DNA from: a bacterium
GTDB taxonomy: Bacteria; Patescibacteria; Gracilibacteria; 1-14-2-50-48-13
NCBI GenBank assembly: GCA_030430105.1
Contig: JAUIFW010000033.1
Span: 1-9,854 of the forward strand
Direction: 5' to 3'
Length of the DNA: 9,854 nucleotides
The position numbers were made by a program, and so were the translations under genes. Within the stretch, counting starts at the first letter, position 1. Each line of letters begins with the position of its first letter. Below are positions 1 to 5,820 of this stretch, piece after piece. The notes below the pieces were generated by a model. The model saw only the letters and a program-made list of their open reading frames with translations, made no database searches and was not told where the DNA came from.

Positions 1-6
1 AAAGAA

Positions 7-15
7 AAGGAAGGT
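7..15 (+). promoter_or_regulatory. Shine-Dalgarno for the first gene
   Basis: AAGGAAGGT lies 6 nt before the ATG at 21. It is one of the few good ribosome binding sites in this window, and it fixes the start of the small protein that follows. Confidence 0.7.
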
Positions 16-20
16 AATAT

Positions 21-242
21 ATGAAAAACCAAAGCAATGTAGAGCTAGAATCAAATAGGTATCAAGTAACAGCACTCCCGGAGTGGAAAAACTCTCTAAA
101 CTATGTAAGGGGTAAATTCCATGCCCCAAAGGATTCAGAAGCAATTCGAAGATCTGTTGAGATTGCAGAAAAAGTATTGAAAGTTATTGAAGAAGGAGGA
201 GCTGTCGTTACAAAAGACGGTGTCCACGTTTGGTTCCACTAA
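21..242 (+). CDS. Small ribbon-helix-helix-like protein
   Basis: A 73-residue protein with no membrane segment. Residues about 37-60 (DSEAIRRSVEIAEKVLKVIE) followed by EGG-AVV-KDG resemble the second helix and C-terminal strand of CopG/Arc-type ribbon-helix-helix proteins, which often read S-E-x-I-R-R-a-l then a glycine pair and a KDG turn. DNA binding or antitoxin function is inferred from this resemblance only. No partner toxin lies downstream, and the upstream neighbour is outside the window. The ATG follows a good SD, and a hairpin terminator begins 26 nt after the stop. Its DNA is G-richer on the plus strand than most of the window (G 13, C 5 in bases 1-60), so it may have a different history from its neighbours. 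Confidence 0.7.
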   Translation: MKNQSNVELESNRYQVTALPEWKNSLNYVRGKFHAPKDSEAIRRSVEIAEKVLKVIEEGGAVVTKDGVHVWFH

Positions 243-267
243 ATATATCTTGAAAAACAAACAACAT

Positions 268-291
268 GCTCTACCACAAGTAGAGCTTTTT
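268..291. terminator. Shared bidirectional intrinsic terminator
   Basis: A 7-bp stem, GCTCTAC (268-274) with GTAGAGC (280-286), has loop CACAA and is followed by T5 on the plus strand. The minus strand downstream is also T-rich (complement of the A-rich 252-264). It lies between the convergent ends of the RHH-like gene and the VOC gene, so it can serve both. Confidence 0.8.
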
Positions 292-295
292 ATAC

Positions 296-670
296 TCACC
301 CCAAGATCTCCTCCTCCACAATAAACTCATTCCCATCCAAATCCGCAATCACAGCCTCAGCCCATCCCCAACTTTTCTCCTCGTATTCCTTCACTACCCT
401 CCCACCATTTGCCTCTACCTGTTTCAAAAACTCCCTCAATCCATCCACTTTCAGCGCAAAAGGTTTTCTACCACCTATATACATCTCAGCCCAACGCTCA
501 TCCCTCTCCGGAGCATCTTCTTCTAGATTAAACTCAATACCGTCTAAATAAAAAGAAGCAAAAGGCGGTCTAAATTCTGCAAACTCAACTCCAAGTAACT
601 CCTCATAAAAAGGCTTAGCCTTTTGTAGGTCACGAACACCGATAAGAATATTTGAAAATGAAATCATCAT
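296..670 (-). CDS. VOC superfamily protein (glyoxalase/bleomycin-resistance fold)
   Basis: A 124-residue, single-domain member of the vicinal oxygen chelate superfamily. The N-terminal strand and helix (SNILIGVRDLQKAKPFYEELLGVEF, about 6-30) and the terminal DLDGNEFIVEE match the beta-alpha-beta-beta-beta modules of the family, and the length is normal. The position that usually holds the first metal-binding His is Asn7, and the usual Glu after DGN is replaced by Ile. A canonical metal-dependent activity therefore looks unlikely, and it may bind or sequester a small molecule instead. The substrate cannot be told from the sequence. The start is a double ATG without SD; TACTAT lies 11 nt upstream and could be a -10 box giving a very short leader. 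It diverges from a second VOC gene 95 nt away and ends at the shared hairpin. Confidence 0.85.
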   Translation of the reverse strand: MMISFSNILIGVRDLQKAKPFYEELLGVEFAEFRPPFASFYLDGIEFNLEEDAPERDERWAEMYIGGRKPFALKVDGLREFLKQVEANGGRVVKEYEEKSWGWAEAVIADLDGNEFIVEEEILG

Positions 671-765
671 GCAAGTAGTGAATAGTACTCCCAGAATACA
701 ACATCCCTCTCCACGGAAACAAGAACAATGCTACAGTACCTAAGCATAACACTCATCAACCCCAA

Positions 766-1149
766 ATGTTCACCCACATCTCCATAGGCATCACGGACAT
801 CAAAAGATCCCTCCCCCTCTACGACGTCCTCATGCAAACCCTAGGCCACGACCGCTACTTTGGCTCCGAGAAAGAAGAATTCATGGCATACGGGCCAGAA
901 GACTGCTTCTTCATCATCAACACACCAGAAGACCCCACCCGCGGACAAGTCAAGGGCTCAAACGGAAGCCACATCTGCTTCAAGGCAGAAACAAAGGAGC
1001 AAGTAGACACCTTTCACAAAAAAGCGATCGATCTAGGTTGCACAGACGGCGGCAAACCAGGCCTTCGCCCAGAATACAAAGAAAATTACTACGCGGCCTT
1101 CATCATTGACTACGACGGAAACAAATTAGAGACGGTTACATACCTGTAA
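766..1149 (+). CDS. VOC family protein with intact metal triad
   Basis: A 127-residue glyoxalase-fold protein. It begins FTHISIGITDIKRSLPLYD and ends with GLRPEYKENYYAAFIIDYDGNKLETV. This is the signature of a widespread bacterial VOC subgroup normally annotated as glyoxalase/bleomycin resistance/dioxygenase. The three expected metal ligands are present at His4, His69 (GSHICF) and Glu122 (NKLET), so a metal-dependent lyase, isomerase or dioxygenase-type reaction is possible; the substrate is unknown. There is no SD before the ATG; the leader is C- and A-rich. It is divergent from the other VOC gene and has its own strong terminator directly after the stop. The proteins differ too much to suggest a recent tandem duplication. 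Confidence 0.9.
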   Translation: MFTHISIGITDIKRSLPLYDVLMQTLGHDRYFGSEKEEFMAYGPEDCFFIINTPEDPTRGQVKGSNGSHICFKAETKEQVDTFHKKAIDLGCTDGGKPGLRPEYKENYYAAFIIDYDGNKLETVTYL

Positions 1150-1153
1150 CAAC

Positions 1154-1185
1154 AAAAAAACCGCTGAATACCATCAGCGGTTTTT
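1154..1185 (+). terminator. Intrinsic terminator after the second VOC gene
   Basis: Stem CCGCTGA (1161-1167) pairs with TCAGCGG (1174-1180), with loop ATACCA. It is flanked by A7 before and T5 after, so the stem can extend by A-T pairs. It begins 5 nt after the stop codon. Nothing on the minus strand obviously needs it. Confidence 0.9.
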
Positions 1186-1330
1186 CAATTTTTGATCTTC
1201 ATGAGAACATCTTTTCTGTACACTACTATTATACTCTCGATACAATAAAACACCACAGAATTTTCCCTTGAAAAGAGCTCGAAAAAATCTAGTCTATAGC
1301 GAGTTCTACAAAGGAAAACCTCATCAACTT

Positions 1331-1389
1331 AGCCCCAACCTAAGACCCAAGCCCTAAGCCCTAGGACCTACAACCCCACCCCGCCTACC
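1331..1389. repeat. C-rich heptad repeat array, copy 1
   Basis: From 1339 to 1373 the sequence runs in five 7-nt units close to CCTAAGA/C (cctaaga, cccaagc, cctaagc, cctagga, cctacaa), then CCCCACCCCG and CCTACC. It fills the leader between the upstream terminator and the ABC transporter start at 1421. Twenty bases (1339-1358) are identical to 6458-6477 inside the lipoprotein gene, and the CCCCACCCCG tail recurs at 3862-3871. No promoter of good quality is seen in 1186-1420; TTGAAA at 1268-1273 followed 16 nt later by TAGTCT is the best weak candidate. Confidence 0.75.
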
Positions 1390-1420
1390 CTGGCAGCAAA
1401 ACCATCACCCCACCTCACAC

Positions 1421-3199
1421 ATGAACCTAGCCTCCTTCCGCACCCGCCCCCTCGCCTTCTGCTGGCACATCATGACAGGAATGAAGCACTACGTCTTCTT
1501 CTCCTTTGTTGCCGTTGCCTTCGCAGAGATCGGCTGGGGTATCACCCCCCTCATATCAAAAGTCCTAGTGGATTCACTCACTATAGGAGACCCAAGTAAT
1601 GCAGCAACCCTGTGGACTGTAATCTGGGCAGCCATAGGTCTAACGGTAGCAAACGGAATCGGACTACTCTCTTACCGCACCAGTGGATACCTCTGTTCCC
1701 ACTGGATGAACGCTATGGAAAAGCGCATCTACCAAGTGCTCTTTTCCTATCTCAGCAAACATGACCTTGGCTTCTTCGCAGATACCTTTGCAGGATCTCT
1801 TGTAACCAAATGTGCCAATATCGGTCGAGGGGCCTGGGCCCTCTGGGAAATCGCCATGTGGACATTCTTACCTCTCACAGTCGGAGTGATCATCAGTCTC
1901 TTCCTCTCCTTTATGGTAAGTCCATTTATTGGTCTCTTCGTGGTTGCATGGATGATTGTACAAACATTCATTTCCCTCCAAATGGGAAAAAGAAAGCGGG
2001 ACCTATCCAAAGCCGCAGCAGCAGAGCGTTCAAAGCGTACAGGACAGGTTGTAGATAGTATCACCAACATCAAGACGGTGACACTCTTCGCAAACGTACC
2101 CCATGAGGAAAAGAGACTAAATAAAACCCTCGATAGCTTCATGACCGCTGCCAAGACCAACTGGAGGTATTCAGAAATGATGCTCCTCACAAACAACATC
2201 ATGGTTCTACTCCTTCGCTCTGCCATGCTAGGTGGCGTTGTATACCTATGGGCAACCTCCCAAGCGTCCACAGGAGATATCCTCATGATGTACAGCGTCT
2301 CCGTACAGATCGGTCGACAGTTCTTTGACGTAGGAAGAAGAATCAACCAAGTCTTCCAATCCTTTGGAGAGCTCGATGAAGGCCTGCAAACCATTGCCAC
2401 AGGACACCAAATCATCGACGTACCAGGTGCAAAAGCACTGAAGGTACCAAAGGGAGCCATCGAATTCAACGATATCAACTTCTCCTACAAAGAAAAGAAG
2501 CAGCAAACCAAAGTCTTTAAGGACTTCAATCTTGTCATCAAACCCGGAGAAAAAGTGGGACTCGTAGGTCTCAGCGGAGCTGGAAAAACCACACTCGTAA
2601 AACTCTTCCTCCGTCTCTACGAAGCCCAAAGCGGAAGTATCACCATCGACGGACAACCAATAGACAAGATAGGACTAGATAGCCTACGAAACAGCGTAGC
2701 GGTCATACCACAAGAACCAGCACTCTTCCATAGATCCCTCAAAGAAAACATCACCTACGGAAAGCTGAAGGCATCCCAAAAAGAAGTAGAAAAAGCAGCA
2801 AAACTTGCCCAAGCACACGACTTCATCAAAAAGCTAAGTCAGGGCTACGCAACACTAGTAGGAGAACGTGGAGTCAAACTCTCAGGAGGACAGTGCCAGC
2901 GAGTGGCCATCGCTAGAGCCATCCTCAAAGATGCACCTATTCTCGTCCTCGACGAAGCAACCTCCGCCCTCGATAGTGAAAACGAGATCGCCATTCAGAC
3001 AGCACTCCACAACCTCATACAAGGAAAAACGGTGATTGCCATAGCCCACCGCCTCTCCACCCTACGAGAAATGGACCGCATCATCGTCCTAGAAGATGGA
3101 AACATCATCCAAGACGGTAACCACAGCAGCCTCATGAAAAAGAAGGGTCTCTACCAAAAACTTTGGAAACAACAATCAGAAGGCTTCCTACAGGAATAA
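1421..3199 (+). CDS. ABC exporter half-transporter (fused permease and ATPase)
   Basis: A 592-residue type IV ABC exporter subunit of the MsbA/LmrA-like architecture, expected to work as a dimer in the inner membrane and to export an unknown substrate, perhaps a lipid, peptide or drug. The transmembrane domain (about 20-320) has hydrophobic segments near 22-48, 62-84, 145-185 and 258-295. The ATPase domain (about 345-585) has Walker A GLSGAGKT (383-390), Q-loop Gln431, signature LSGGQ (487-491), Walker B ILVLDE (507-512) and switch His543 in IAHRLST. All catalytic motifs are intact and the length is typical. The ATG at 1421 has no SD; Met18 and Met21 are possible later starts, but the residues before them fit the usual N-terminal extension. 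No partner transporter is adjacent, so a homodimer is likely. Confidence 0.95.
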   Translation: MNLASFRTRPLAFCWHIMTGMKHYVFFSFVAVAFAEIGWGITPLISKVLVDSLTIGDPSNAATLWTVIWAAIGLTVANGIGLLSYRTSGYLCSHWMNAMEKRIYQVLFSYLSKHDLGFFADTFAGSLVTKCANIGRGAWALWEIAMWTFLPLTVGVIISLFLSFMVSPFIGLFVVAWMIVQTFISLQMGKRKRDLSKAAAAERSKRTGQVVDSITNIKTVTLFANVPHEEKRLNKTLDSFMTAAKTNWRYSEMMLLTNNIMVLLLRSAMLGGVVYLWATSQASTGDILMMYSVSVQIGRQFFDVGRRINQVFQSFGELDEGLQTIATGHQIIDVPGAKALKVPKGAIEFNDINFSYKEKKQQTKVFKDFNLVIKPGEKVGLVGLSGAGKTTLVKLFLRLYEAQSGSITIDGQPIDKIGLDSLRNSVAVIPQEPALFHRSLKENITYGKLKASQKEVEKAAKLAQAHDFIKKLSQGYATLVGERGVKLSGGQCQRVAIARAILKDAPILVLDEATSALDSENEIAIQTALHNLIQGKTVIAIAHRLSTLREMDRIIVLEDGNIIQDGNHSSLMKKKGLYQKLWKQQSEGFLQE

Positions 3200-3205
3200 G
3201 TGAAG

Positions 3206-3239
3206 TTGAAAGCAAATGAGTATTACGATATAATATAAT
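3206..3239 (+). promoter_or_regulatory. Consensus promoter of the toxin-antitoxin operon
   Basis: TTGAAA (3206-3211) and TATAAT (3229-3234) are separated by exactly 17 nt. A second overlapping TATAAT follows at 3234-3239. Transcription would begin near 3241, about 20 nt before the antitoxin ATG. The -10 box lies at the centre of the inverted repeat at 3214-3253. Confidence 0.75.
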
Positions 3240-3253
3240 CGTAATACTCATTT
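3214..3253. promoter_or_regulatory. Perfect 16-bp inverted repeat, likely antitoxin operator
   Basis: Arm AAATGAGTATTACGAT (3214-3229) is the exact reverse complement of 3238-3253, around an 8-nt centre ataatata. It covers the promoter spacer, the -10 box and the expected transcription start, which is where RHH antitoxins bind to repress their own operon. Because T5 (3251-3255) follows, the RNA form could also end ABC transporter transcripts, which stop at 3199. The AT-rich stem makes this second role less certain. Confidence 0.75.
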
Positions 3254-3261
3254 TTATCAAC

Positions 3262-3561
3262 ATGAGCGTTGTCAGAAGCACCATTTCCTTTCAAAAGGAA
3301 AACTGGTCACATATAGAACATGCGGAAAACCGCAGCCAAGTTGTCAACGAAGCACTACAGTTTTTTTTCCACACCAAGCGACTCCTAGAGGAGCAGGAAC
3401 AAAAACTAGCAATCCAAGAACTTGAACACTTTCAAAAAACTAAGGAAGCTTACAGCTACAGAGCTACTTTTGATACATGCAACTCCTCTTCCTCAGACAG
3501 CCACACAAGTTCATCAAAAAAGCGAACAAAGGACTCAAACAAGCAATCAAAAAGACCGTAG
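3262..3561 (+). CDS. RHH antitoxin of a type II toxin-antitoxin pair
   Basis: A 99-residue protein. Residues 3-10 (VVRSTISF) look like the DNA-binding beta strand, 11-21 the first helix, and 24-36 (RSQVVNEALQFFF) the second helix of a ribbon-helix-helix domain. A charged helical stretch (38-62) would bind the toxin. It directly precedes a RelE/ParE-type toxin and lies behind a promoter with a palindromic operator, so autorepression is expected. Unusually, its frame continues 85 nt into the toxin gene, giving a Ser/Lys-rich tail from about residue 73 (NSSSSDSHTSSSKKR and onward) that looks like out-of-frame toxin sequence and not a folded segment. There is no SD. The RHH plus toxin context makes the family call good; the exact subfamily is not determined. 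Confidence 0.85.
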   Translation: MSVVRSTISFQKENWSHIEHAENRSQVVNEALQFFFHTKRLLEEQEQKLAIQELEHFQKTKEAYSYRATFDTCNSSSSDSHTSSSKKRTKDSNKQSKRP

Positions 3562-3794
3562 AAACTCTCTCCACCAATCCACTCTCAGGCAAAAAACTAC
3601 AGCCACACTCTAGTAGTCTTCGCAGACTAAAATTCTCCTTCAACAAGAACGAATACAGAATTATCTACAAAACTAACACCTCAGAAATCCTCATAGTACT
3701 AATCAATACAAGAGAAAACGCATACAACAACCTACCCTCCGTCATTCTCCAGGCTCCAAAAATGCACCAATCTAAACCTCCAAGCAAAAACTAA
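3477..3794 (+). CDS. RelE/ParE-superfamily toxin
   Basis: A 105-residue protein with the RelE/ParE fold pattern: an N-terminal helical hairpin (about 10-33) ending LSTNP, then GKKLQ, the central strands with YRIIYK (60-65), ILIVLIN (71-77) and the terminal RENAY (79-83). Arg79 and Tyr83 match the Arg and Tyr near the C-terminus that mRNA-cleaving RelE and YoeB relatives use. Arg61 and Tyr64 are also family-typical. It may therefore cleave mRNA at the ribosome, though gyrase-directed ParE activity cannot be excluded. About 22 residues follow Tyr83, a longer tail than usual. The start overlaps the antitoxin gene by 85 nt in another frame, and TGA two codons upstream in the toxin frame excludes a longer form. 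There is no SD, so translation is probably coupled to the antitoxin. Confidence 0.85.
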   Translation: MQLLFLRQPHKFIKKANKGLKQAIKKTVETLSTNPLSGKKLQPHSSSLRRLKFSFNKNEYRIIYKTNTSEILIVLINTRENAYNNLPSVILQAPKMHQSKPPSKN

Positions 3795-3834
3795 ACAACC
3801 CGAGCATCCCACAAACATAGCGCATCAAGTAAGA

Positions 3835-3875
3835 CCTAAGAGCTGAGCCCTACGACCTAAGCCCCACCCCGACTA
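3835..3875. repeat. C-rich heptad repeat array, copy 2, overlapping a gene end
   Basis: Units cctaaga, gctgagc, cctacga and cctaagc run from 3835 to 3862 in 7-nt register, followed by CCCCACCCCG (3862-3871) and ACTA. The order of heptads then CCCCACCCCG matches copy 1. The stop codon of the minus-strand PEBP gene (3857-3859) and its last three codons lie inside the array. Confidence 0.75.
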
Positions 3876-4330
3876 TACCTCCCCATCAACTCCGCCTCCG
3901 CCACCACCTTCCCATCCATAGCCTCCTCCAGCTCTTCCATAGAAGCCCCTTCCGCTAACTCCAGCATGGAGTCCAAGGCAAACACCTGAAAGATATACCG
4001 ATGTTCCCCCGTCGGTGGTGGTGGACAAGCCCCATGATATCCTAGCTCTCCACTACTAGTCTTCCCTAGCACCCCCACCTTGTCCTCCCCAGGAGCCAAG
4101 GTGGATTGGGTTACAGGCACATTCCACGCAAGCCAATGCACCCATGTACCATTTGGAGCATCTGGATCCTCCATGAGAAACACCAAGCTTTTTGCTCCAG
4201 AAGGTAAATTGGAAATACGAAGTGGCGGCAACATATCCTCACCATCGCAAGTATACGCATTAGGCAGCATATCTCCATGCTCAAAAGCTGTAGAGGTGAG
4301 CTCCAAAGGAGCATAGGTATTCATATCCAT
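3857..4330 (-). CDS. YbhB/YbcL family Raf-kinase-inhibitor-like (PEBP) protein
   Basis: A 157-residue member of the phosphatidylethanolamine-binding protein family, the usual length for bacterial YbhB/YbcL proteins. Conserved blocks are DPDAP (55-59), TWVHW with His65 (62-66), GYHGACPPPP (97-106) and HRYIFQVFALD (110-120), which form the anion-binding pocket in this family. The bacterial function is unresolved; ligand binding is established for the family and catalysis is not. No signal peptide is seen, so it is probably cytoplasmic. The start is set at 4330 (MDMNTYAPLEL) because the fold begins there and 21 further upstream residues are poorly conserved in character; the ATG at 4324 is also possible. 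The protein ends LMGRYSR-GGA, and the GGA and stop come from the heptad array. It follows the dehydrogenase gene by 69 nt on the same strand with no terminator between them. Confidence 0.92.
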   Translation of the reverse strand: MDMNTYAPLELTSTAFEHGDMLPNAYTCDGEDMLPPLRISNLPSGAKSLVFLMEDPDAPNGTWVHWLAWNVPVTQSTLAPGEDKVGVLGKTSSGELGYHGACPPPPTGEHRYIFQVFALDSMLELAEGASMEELEEAMDGKVVAEAELMGRYSRGGA

Positions 4331-4399
4331 AGAAAAGCACGTGGGGTATAACAATGAAAGTGTACAAGCGCTTAAGTACTCAGCGCAAGCCAATACGTA

Positions 4400-5179
4400 T
4401 CAATGTTTCATATACATACGTTTCAATCTCCTAAGCACATAGCGCCGAGGCATCAGCCCTATGATTCTCATTTGAAGCCTAAGACTCCATGAAACTGCAG
4501 CAATCGCGACTAACTTCCCTCTCAGCATAGCGTCCCACCCTATCTTTGCCACCTCAGAAGCAGGCTTTGCATGACGAAATATGGCTGAATGTTGAAAGCC
4601 AGCCTCCTGCGCAAACTCCGTCTTCGTAGCTCCTGGACAAAGCACCGTCACCGTCACACCCGTACCATCCAACTCCTCAGCCACTGCCAGAGAAAGGGAA
4701 TATACATAGGCTTTCGTAGCATGATACACCGCTTGCATAGGCCCTGGCACAAATGCTGCAGAAGAAGCTACATTGAGCACCCTACCCTTACCTTTCTGTT
4801 GCATACTTGGAAGCATCGCCTTCATAAGCTCCGTTAGCACTCGCATATTCAACTGCATCATTGCGTCCTCTTGCTCCCAAGATCTAGAAACAAAAGTTCC
4901 CATACCTCCAAAGCCCGCGTTATTAACAAGGATATCCACCTCTAAAGAGTGCTCCTCAAGAAACCTCAAAATCCTAGGTACCGCGTCTGTCTGAGTGAGA
5001 TCCATTGGAAGGACGAATACCTCAATGTCATTGTTAGCCTCAAGCTCCTTCTTGAGCGCAAAGAGCTTCTCCTGAGATCGAGCAAGCAAAAAAAGATGGT
5101 GTCCTTCAGCAGCAGCCAACCTAGCAAGCTCCAATCCAATTCCACTACTAGCACCTGTGAGAAGCGTTACGTTCATCAT
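4400..5179 (-). CDS. Classical short-chain dehydrogenase/reductase (SDR)
   Basis: A 259-residue NAD(P)-dependent oxidoreductase with a Rossmann fold. The cofactor motif TGASSGIG is at 8-15, NNAG at 86-89, the catalytic Asn at 111, Ser at 139/140, and Y-x-x-x-K at Tyr152 and Lys156. Arg34 after the second strand (LLAR) suggests NADPH. The sequence resembles the COG0300 (DltE-like) group, often acting on ketones or aldehydes of lipids; the substrate is not known. The C-terminus (about 225-259) is hydrophobic and basic (SLRLQMRIIGLMPRRYVLRRLKRMY) and could sit on the membrane. The start is one of two adjacent ATGs (5179, 5176); a TTG at 5188 is possible but unneeded. It has no SD, lies 69 nt ahead of the PEBP gene, and is separated from the gene upstream by a terminator. 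Confidence 0.92.
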   Translation of the reverse strand: MMNVTLLTGASSGIGLELARLAAAEGHHLFLLARSQEKLFALKKELEANNDIEVFVLPMDLTQTDAVPRILRFLEEHSLEVDILVNNAGFGGMGTFVSRSWEQEDAMMQLNMRVLTELMKAMLPSMQQKGKGRVLNVASSAAFVPGPMQAVYHATKAYVYSLSLAVAEELDGTGVTVTVLCPGATKTEFAQEAGFQHSAIFRHAKPASEVAKIGWDAMLRGKLVAIAAVSWSLRLQMRIIGLMPRRYVLRRLKRMYMKH

Positions 5180-5222
5180 GAAAAACAAAAAATACGCAAA
5201 ACAACTCTACATCTCCAAGTAG

Positions 5223-5256
5223 AAATACAAAAGAGAACCAGATGATCTGGTTCTCT
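5223..5256 (-). terminator. Terminator after the unknown soluble-protein gene
   Basis: AGAGAACCAGA (5232-5242) pairs with TCTGGTTCTCT (5246-5256) around the triloop TGA, an 11-bp perfect stem. Read on the minus strand it is followed by TTTTGTATTT. It lies 21 nt past the stop at 5277 and isolates that gene from the dehydrogenase. Confidence 0.8.
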
Positions 5257-5276
5257 ATGGTCTCTTTTATTTTAGC

Positions 5277-5717
5277 CTATGCAGCAACCGCCACATAGGA
5301 AGCAAGCTCTTCTTCGAGAACTGTGTATTGCAACCAACCCTTTCGATAAAAGGTGTCAACAAGGGTAACGAATCCCTCATGTTCCTTCAGGTACGAAGCA
5401 AGACGGAGTGCACGTTCCTCATAGTAGAGCCCAACAGGCTCAACAGCAGTGGCGAAACATTTCATATCCGCATGCCTGATATGTCCCGTAGCCGTACTCT
5501 GCATATAGAGAGGCATCGGTGCATCGTTGGGGAGTGCAATACCTCGGTCATGAATGAAACTTCTCATAGCCTGGTACATTTCCATACTATTGCTGGCTCT
5601 GTAGAGCTCATACTTCTGAGCGGCAAAAAGTGCAGCTTCATACTGACTATACCCCTCCTGCATGAGCTCATGTGTCATCCTTGTTCGAATGAGCTGTTCA
5701 TCTTGTTGGTCTATCAC
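5277..5717 (-). CDS. Hypothetical soluble protein
   Basis: A 146-residue protein that I do not recognise. It has no signal peptide or membrane segment. The N-terminal half is helical and rich in Tyr, Gln and Met (THELMQEGYSQYEAALFAAQKYELYRAS, about 15-42), and the C-terminal half contains short alternating strands and helices ending in a hydrophobic Ala/Val tail. One Cys is present (about 86, DMKCF). The start is GTG at 5717, preceded by a strong AAGGAGGT at 5 nt, the best ribosome site in the window, and a candidate promoter lies just upstream. It is bounded by its own terminator, so it is a monocistronic unit. Its DNA lacks the C-over-G bias seen in flanking genes. Confidence 0.75.
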   Translation of the reverse strand: MIDQQDEQLIRTRMTHELMQEGYSQYEAALFAAQKYELYRASNSMEMYQAMRSFIHDRGIALPNDAPMPLYMQSTATGHIRHADMKCFATAVEPVGLYYEERALRLASYLKEHEGFVTLVDTFYRKGWLQYTVLEEELASYVAVAA

Positions 5718-5722
5718 GGTAG

Positions 5723-5730
5723 ACCTCCTT
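5723..5730 (-). promoter_or_regulatory. Strong Shine-Dalgarno fixing a GTG start
   Basis: AAGGAGGT (minus strand) lies 5 nt before GTG at 5717. It is a full anti-SD complement and contrasts with the SD-less genes around it. Confidence 0.85.
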
Positions 5731-5744
5731 TCTCTATTGCATTG

Positions 5745-5772
5745 ATCCTACAAACTCTATCGGTATTTCCAA
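5745..5772 (-). promoter_or_regulatory. Candidate promoter TTGGAA-16-TAGGAT
   Basis: On the minus strand TTGGAA (5767-5772) and TAGGAT (5745-5750) are 16 nt apart. Each has four of six consensus matches. It is placed to drive the gene starting at 5717 with a leader of about 20 nt that includes the SD. Confidence 0.5.
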
Positions 5773-5820
5773 GAACAAATAAAAAAAGAATGACGTCTCA
5801 TACGTTTTTGTTTTATCTAT

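Noticed and set aside
1339..1373. Heptad arrays as CRISPR or as plant-type telomere repeats
   Set aside because: The units are 7 nt with no spacers and no cas genes, and the arrays are short, internal and degenerate, so neither explanation fits.
1747..2478. Long minus-strand open frame (243 codons) opposite the ABC transporter
   Set aside because: It is antisense to an ABC gene with all motifs intact; its product is rich in Ser, Arg and Met without any family pattern. It is a shadow frame.
3361..3368. T8 run in the antitoxin gene as a phase-variation switch
   Set aside because: The frame is intact across it and the protein fold reads correctly; a shift into the toxin frame meets TGA at 3423. 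Slippage is possible but there is no evidence.
3444..3476. Frameshift in the antitoxin causing the long overlap
   Set aside because: The antitoxin frame reads plausibly (HFQKTKEAYSYRATFD) to the toxin start, and the toxin frame upstream has stops at 3423, 3441 and 3471, so no simple indel restores a better protein.
4366..4373. Palindrome AAGCGCTT upstream of the PEBP start
   Set aside because: It is only 8 bp and its flanking GTAC pairs are off-centre; too short to call an operator.
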